From NCBI GenBank assembly GCA_030626465.1, contig DAOUOU010000048.1, positions 1 to 15,738 on the forward strand: DNA of 15,738 bases, read 5' to 3'. The stretch is from Bacteroidales bacterium. Its GTDB lineage: Bacteria > Bacteroidota > Bacteroidia > Bacteroidales > UBA10428. The notes under the pieces were generated by a model. The model was given only the letters and a program-made list of their open reading frames with translations, made no database searches and was not told the origin of the DNA. Made by a program: the position numbers and the translations under genes. This document shows positions 14,257 through 15,738 of this stretch, one piece after another. Each line of letters begins with the position of its first letter. Position 1 is the stretch's first letter.

Positions 14257-14389
14257 TGAGTTTTAAAAGTAAAATCCTTATGCAAGATTAGATATTATAG
14301 GTCTTTTTTGAGTTTGAATAAACGGCAAATGAGTTTAAAAAAAAGCCAGATGAGGCTTATTAATATAAAATGCCCTTGTTGAGTTTAAA
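14257..14389. promoter_or_regulatory. Four direct copies of TGAGTTTNAA upstream of rbsD
   Basis: Exact matches to TGAGTTTNAA start at 14257 (TTTTAA ending), 14309 (TTTGAA), 14330 (TTTAAA) and 14380 (TTTAAA), all in the same orientation. The spacings are 52, 21 and 50 bases, close to whole helical turns. They cover the leader of the first intact operon gene, so binding sites for an operon regulator are plausible. No convincing Bacteroidota promoter (TTG, about 19 bases, TAnnTTTG) could be placed here with confidence; TAATCTTG on the minus strand at about 14284-14291 is a one-mismatch -7 candidate without a good upstream box. Confidence 0.45.
14337..14358 (-). terminator. Weak rho-independent terminator-like hairpin
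   Basis: On the minus strand AAGCC and GGCTT pair across TCATCT, followed by an uninterrupted T-run (eight T in total, overlapping the last two bases of the stem). The stem is only 5 bp. It lies between the decayed genes on the right and rbsD on the left, so it may be the old terminator of the degraded upstream unit or an attenuator in the rbsD leader. Confidence 0.5.
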
Positions 14390-14429
14390 TTGTTAAAAGG
14401 CCTCCATTAACTATTCCTATTTCTTTCAT
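14385..14429 (-). pseudogene. Remnant of the start of a second RbsD-family gene
   Basis: An ATG at 14429 opens a 14-codon frame, MKEIGIVNGGLLTI, before a stop. Its first residues match the real rbsD product (MKELGTINRGISRL) at M, K, E, G, N and G, and the DNA is similarly close over about 33 bases. The next residues of a true RbsD, including the GHGD catalytic segment, are absent. The remnant lies 196 bases upstream of the intact gene in the same orientation. The best reading is a leftover from a tandem duplication or of a deleted neighbouring operon. A short leader peptide is the alternative. Confidence 0.5.
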
Positions 14430-14504
14430 GTCAATTCATAATTATGTTCATTTATAAAAGTCATTAAAGAGTTAAAAATATATTAGTAATCGTTTATATA
14501 TTAA

Positions 14505-14567
14505 TTAGTCTGCCTCTATAGTAATTTTAATTGGTTTTTCCGAAGTCATCTTAAGCCACAGGATAAT
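14505..14567 (-). pseudogene. Possible 3'-terminal scrap of a fourth copy of the large secreted protein family
   Basis: One frame encodes IILWLKMTSEK followed by PIKITIEAD and a stop. It aligns by its Trp to the extreme C termini of the three intact paralogues: LIIWLEKQSESTVNMLIE (copy B), LIVWIKVKSFSETTINLK (copy A) and TIIWMNYTTNQPVQIEIMGL (copy C). With copy B it shares W, L, S, E, I and E in register over about 16 residues. An in-frame stop lies immediately upstream, so only the last strand survives. It abuts the decayed substrate-binding gene in another frame, consistent with a deletion junction near 14560. Because it is only 20 residues long, chance resemblance or another beta-sandwich protein tail cannot be ruled out. 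Confidence 0.45.
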
Positions 14568-15296
14568 CTATAAGTGATAGGCAGGGAAGCTTCTTTTCCG
14601 CAATCCCTTGAAACAATAATTTTGATTGCGATGGTGTGTATTTGACAAGGGGTGATAATACATATACTGCATCAATAGTTGCACCAGTTGAATCTAAGGT
14701 AATTTGCAGATCACTTTCAATCGTTATCAATTCAACATCGATGTGAAAGAATTGTGTAAGGTATTTTTCTATGTCATAATCCAGCGTCTTAAAAACCGGA
14801 TTAACCTATAATGCAATTTTCTTTGCATTGTTAATTTGAGCAAGTGCCTACAAGTCCTTTTCAATATTAAAAGGTGATTGTATATAAGTGAAATTATAAA
14901 TTGAGGACTTAATTGTTGTGGACTCTGTATCATTAGAGAATAGGTTGTCTGTGTTGACTGCCGCAATGGTTGGCAAGGTATTATTCTCCCATTCTGAAAG
15001 AATCCAGCTGGTGATTAGCCCTGCTCCAATCAGTACATCAGCTTTATTCGTTTTAAAACTTCTTCTATATAATGGCAGGTAGTGCCAATATCCTCATCAG
15101 TGAAAAGCTCCGTAAAGTTAGGTTGATATTTAGCATCTAGTAATGACTCAATTTCAGCTTTAATCGATTATTGCAACAATAAAGTGTTTTATTGCTGCCT
15201 ATCTGAAATAATAGTAACATTTAAACTCTGTTGTGCCCATAGGCATTGAAAGGAAAGTAAAAGACTTATAAAGAGACCTGTTTTTTTCTGCACCAT
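14551..15296 (-). pseudogene. Decayed ABC-type substrate-binding protein gene (ABC_sub_bind-like)
   Basis: An ATG at 15296 begins a good signal peptide (MVQKKTGLFISLLLSF, then QCLWAQQSLNVTIISD) but hits stops at 15189 and 15168. The same frame continues as AEIESLLDAKYQPNFTELFTDEDIG. A one-base loss near 15050-15055 then shifts to a second frame reading KADVLIGAGLITSWILSEW, LPTIAAVN, IQSPFNIEKDL-stop-ALAQINNAKKIAL-stop-VNPVFKTLDYDIEKYL, VELITIESDLQITLD, AVYVLSPLVKYTPSQSKL and EKKLPCLSLIDYP. Internal stops lie at 14848 and 14806. The pattern of an NA-KKIAL-x-VNP core and a late GIAEKKLP-like segment fits periplasmic binding proteins of the uncharacterised ABC_sub_bind type, sometimes found beside TolC/RND efflux genes in Bacteroidota. 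The gene ends abruptly near 14560. It is clearly non-functional: four internal stops, one frameshift and 3' truncation. Confidence 0.75.
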
Positions 15297-15460
15297 CACA
15301 ATTCTATTTTGATTTAAAAATCTATGCAATGATACGGGGTAAGATAGATTGCTGCAGGATTTAGTTATTGGAGTCGAATATATGTTAATGAAGTCGAAAA
15401 TTGTGAAATGAATCAATCTGGAAAAATTAAACACTTAACATAGAAGGGTGAATTGGCAAA
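15297..15460. other. AT-rich spacer upstream of the decayed gene
   Basis: No gene is supported. An open frame that runs from here into the decayed gene's signal peptide is only an upstream extension lacking a credible start. TTG and TAGAATTG about 20 bases apart, just before the old ATG on the minus strand, resemble a relic Bacteroidota promoter but lie too close to the start to be convincing. Confidence 0.4.
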
Positions 15461-15525
15461 AAAACAGCTCTTTTGCAAACTTAGGTTTGTGCGTCGGCTC
15501 GTGGGATTTGCAAATGTGCTGTTTT
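15461..15525. repeat. Imperfect 19-bp inverted repeat flanking a 27-base centre
   Basis: The left arm AAAACAGCTCTTTTGCAAA (15461-15479) and the right arm TTTGCAAATGTGCTGTTTT (15507-15525) are inverted copies matching at 17 of 19 positions. The centre is GC-richer (GTGCGTCGGCTCGTGGG) than the surrounding DNA and also allows a small CAAAC/GTTTG hairpin (15476-15489) that competes with the left arm. No coding frame crosses it. It could be a mobile-element end, a recombination site or a structured RNA. The sequence alone does not decide. Confidence 0.6.
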
Positions 15526-15738
15526 GTGGGTTGGGATTCTTTTTATTTGTGCGGGGGAAGAAAAAAACAAAATAAATTTCCTCCAAGTTTGCACCTACCT
15601 ATTTTAAAAGAGTCTATCTAAATATTATTGTCTGGTTATTCAAATATTCAGAGTTTCAAAGTTTGATTTTCACTGCGATACACTTGCATACAACGTGAGT
15701 CTGTGCAAAAACCCGTTTTAGCAAAATAAATATATGCA
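15526..15738. other. Non-coding right edge, possibly part of a repeat element
   Basis: No gene is seen. The stretch contains a G-rich then A-rich patch (about 15551-15575), TTTGCAC at 15588 with an inverted GTGCAAA at 15703, and a TGCATA/TATGCA pair (15685-15690 and 15733-15738) that closes exactly at the window end. Motifs such as ACAACGTGAG and GTGCAAAAACCCGTTTTAGC look like those of non-coding repeat elements. This is an impression only, and the element may continue past the edge. Confidence 0.35.

Noticed and set aside
14769..14966. 65-codon minus-strand frame in the right flank
   Set aside because: It is an out-of-frame reading of the decayed substrate-binding gene; its composition is unlike a real protein.
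15189..15434. 81-codon minus-strand frame taken as an intact gene
   Set aside because: Only its last ~36 residues make sense, as the signal peptide of the decayed substrate-binding protein; the rest is upstream spacer.

Overview
The window looks like part of a Bacteroidota genome, probably a marine or sediment polysaccharide degrader. The base composition is moderately AT-rich, there are no clear Shine-Dalgarno sites, the genes sit in one long co-directional operon, and several products carry signal peptides. The taxonomic placement is inference. No RNA gene, CRISPR array or intact mobile element is visible.

Layout, read in the direction of transcription (minus strand, right to left). About 14250-15738 is a degraded, gene-poor flank. 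It holds a decayed ABC-type substrate-binding protein gene, a short tail that looks like the 3' end of a fourth copy of the operon's large secreted protein family, a 14-codon remnant of a second rbsD-like start, a weak terminator-like hairpin and four copies of TGAGTTTNAA. At about 15461-15525 there is also a large imperfect inverted repeat. The operon then runs from 14233 off the left edge: RbsD-family pyranase, SSS sodium/sugar symporter, zinc polyol-type dehydrogenase, PfkB fructokinase-like kinase, aldo/keto reductase, three large secreted proteins sharing a ~400-residue C-terminal domain (873, 805 and 708 aa) with a secreted alpha/beta hydrolase between the second and third, and a truncated lipoprotein with an L-rhamnose-mutarotase-like domain.

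How the genes may work together (inference): the secreted proteins attack a glycan outside the cytoplasm, the symporter imports a released sugar, and the pyranase interconverts its forms. The aldo/keto reductase, zinc dehydrogenase and fructokinase-like kinase could then form an aldose-to-alditol-to-ketose-to-ketose-phosphate route that needs no isomerase. No SusC/SusD pair, sulfatase, recognised glycoside hydrolase or regulator lies in the window, so the substrate is not identified. The mutarotase-like neighbour hints at a rhamnose-containing polymer.

The most interesting content is the paralogous secreted family. It has N-terminal LamG or PA14-like modules, a C-terminal domain I cannot assign to a named family, a degenerate half-copy of that domain at the N terminus of the 873-aa protein, and differential loss of two conserved histidines among the three copies.
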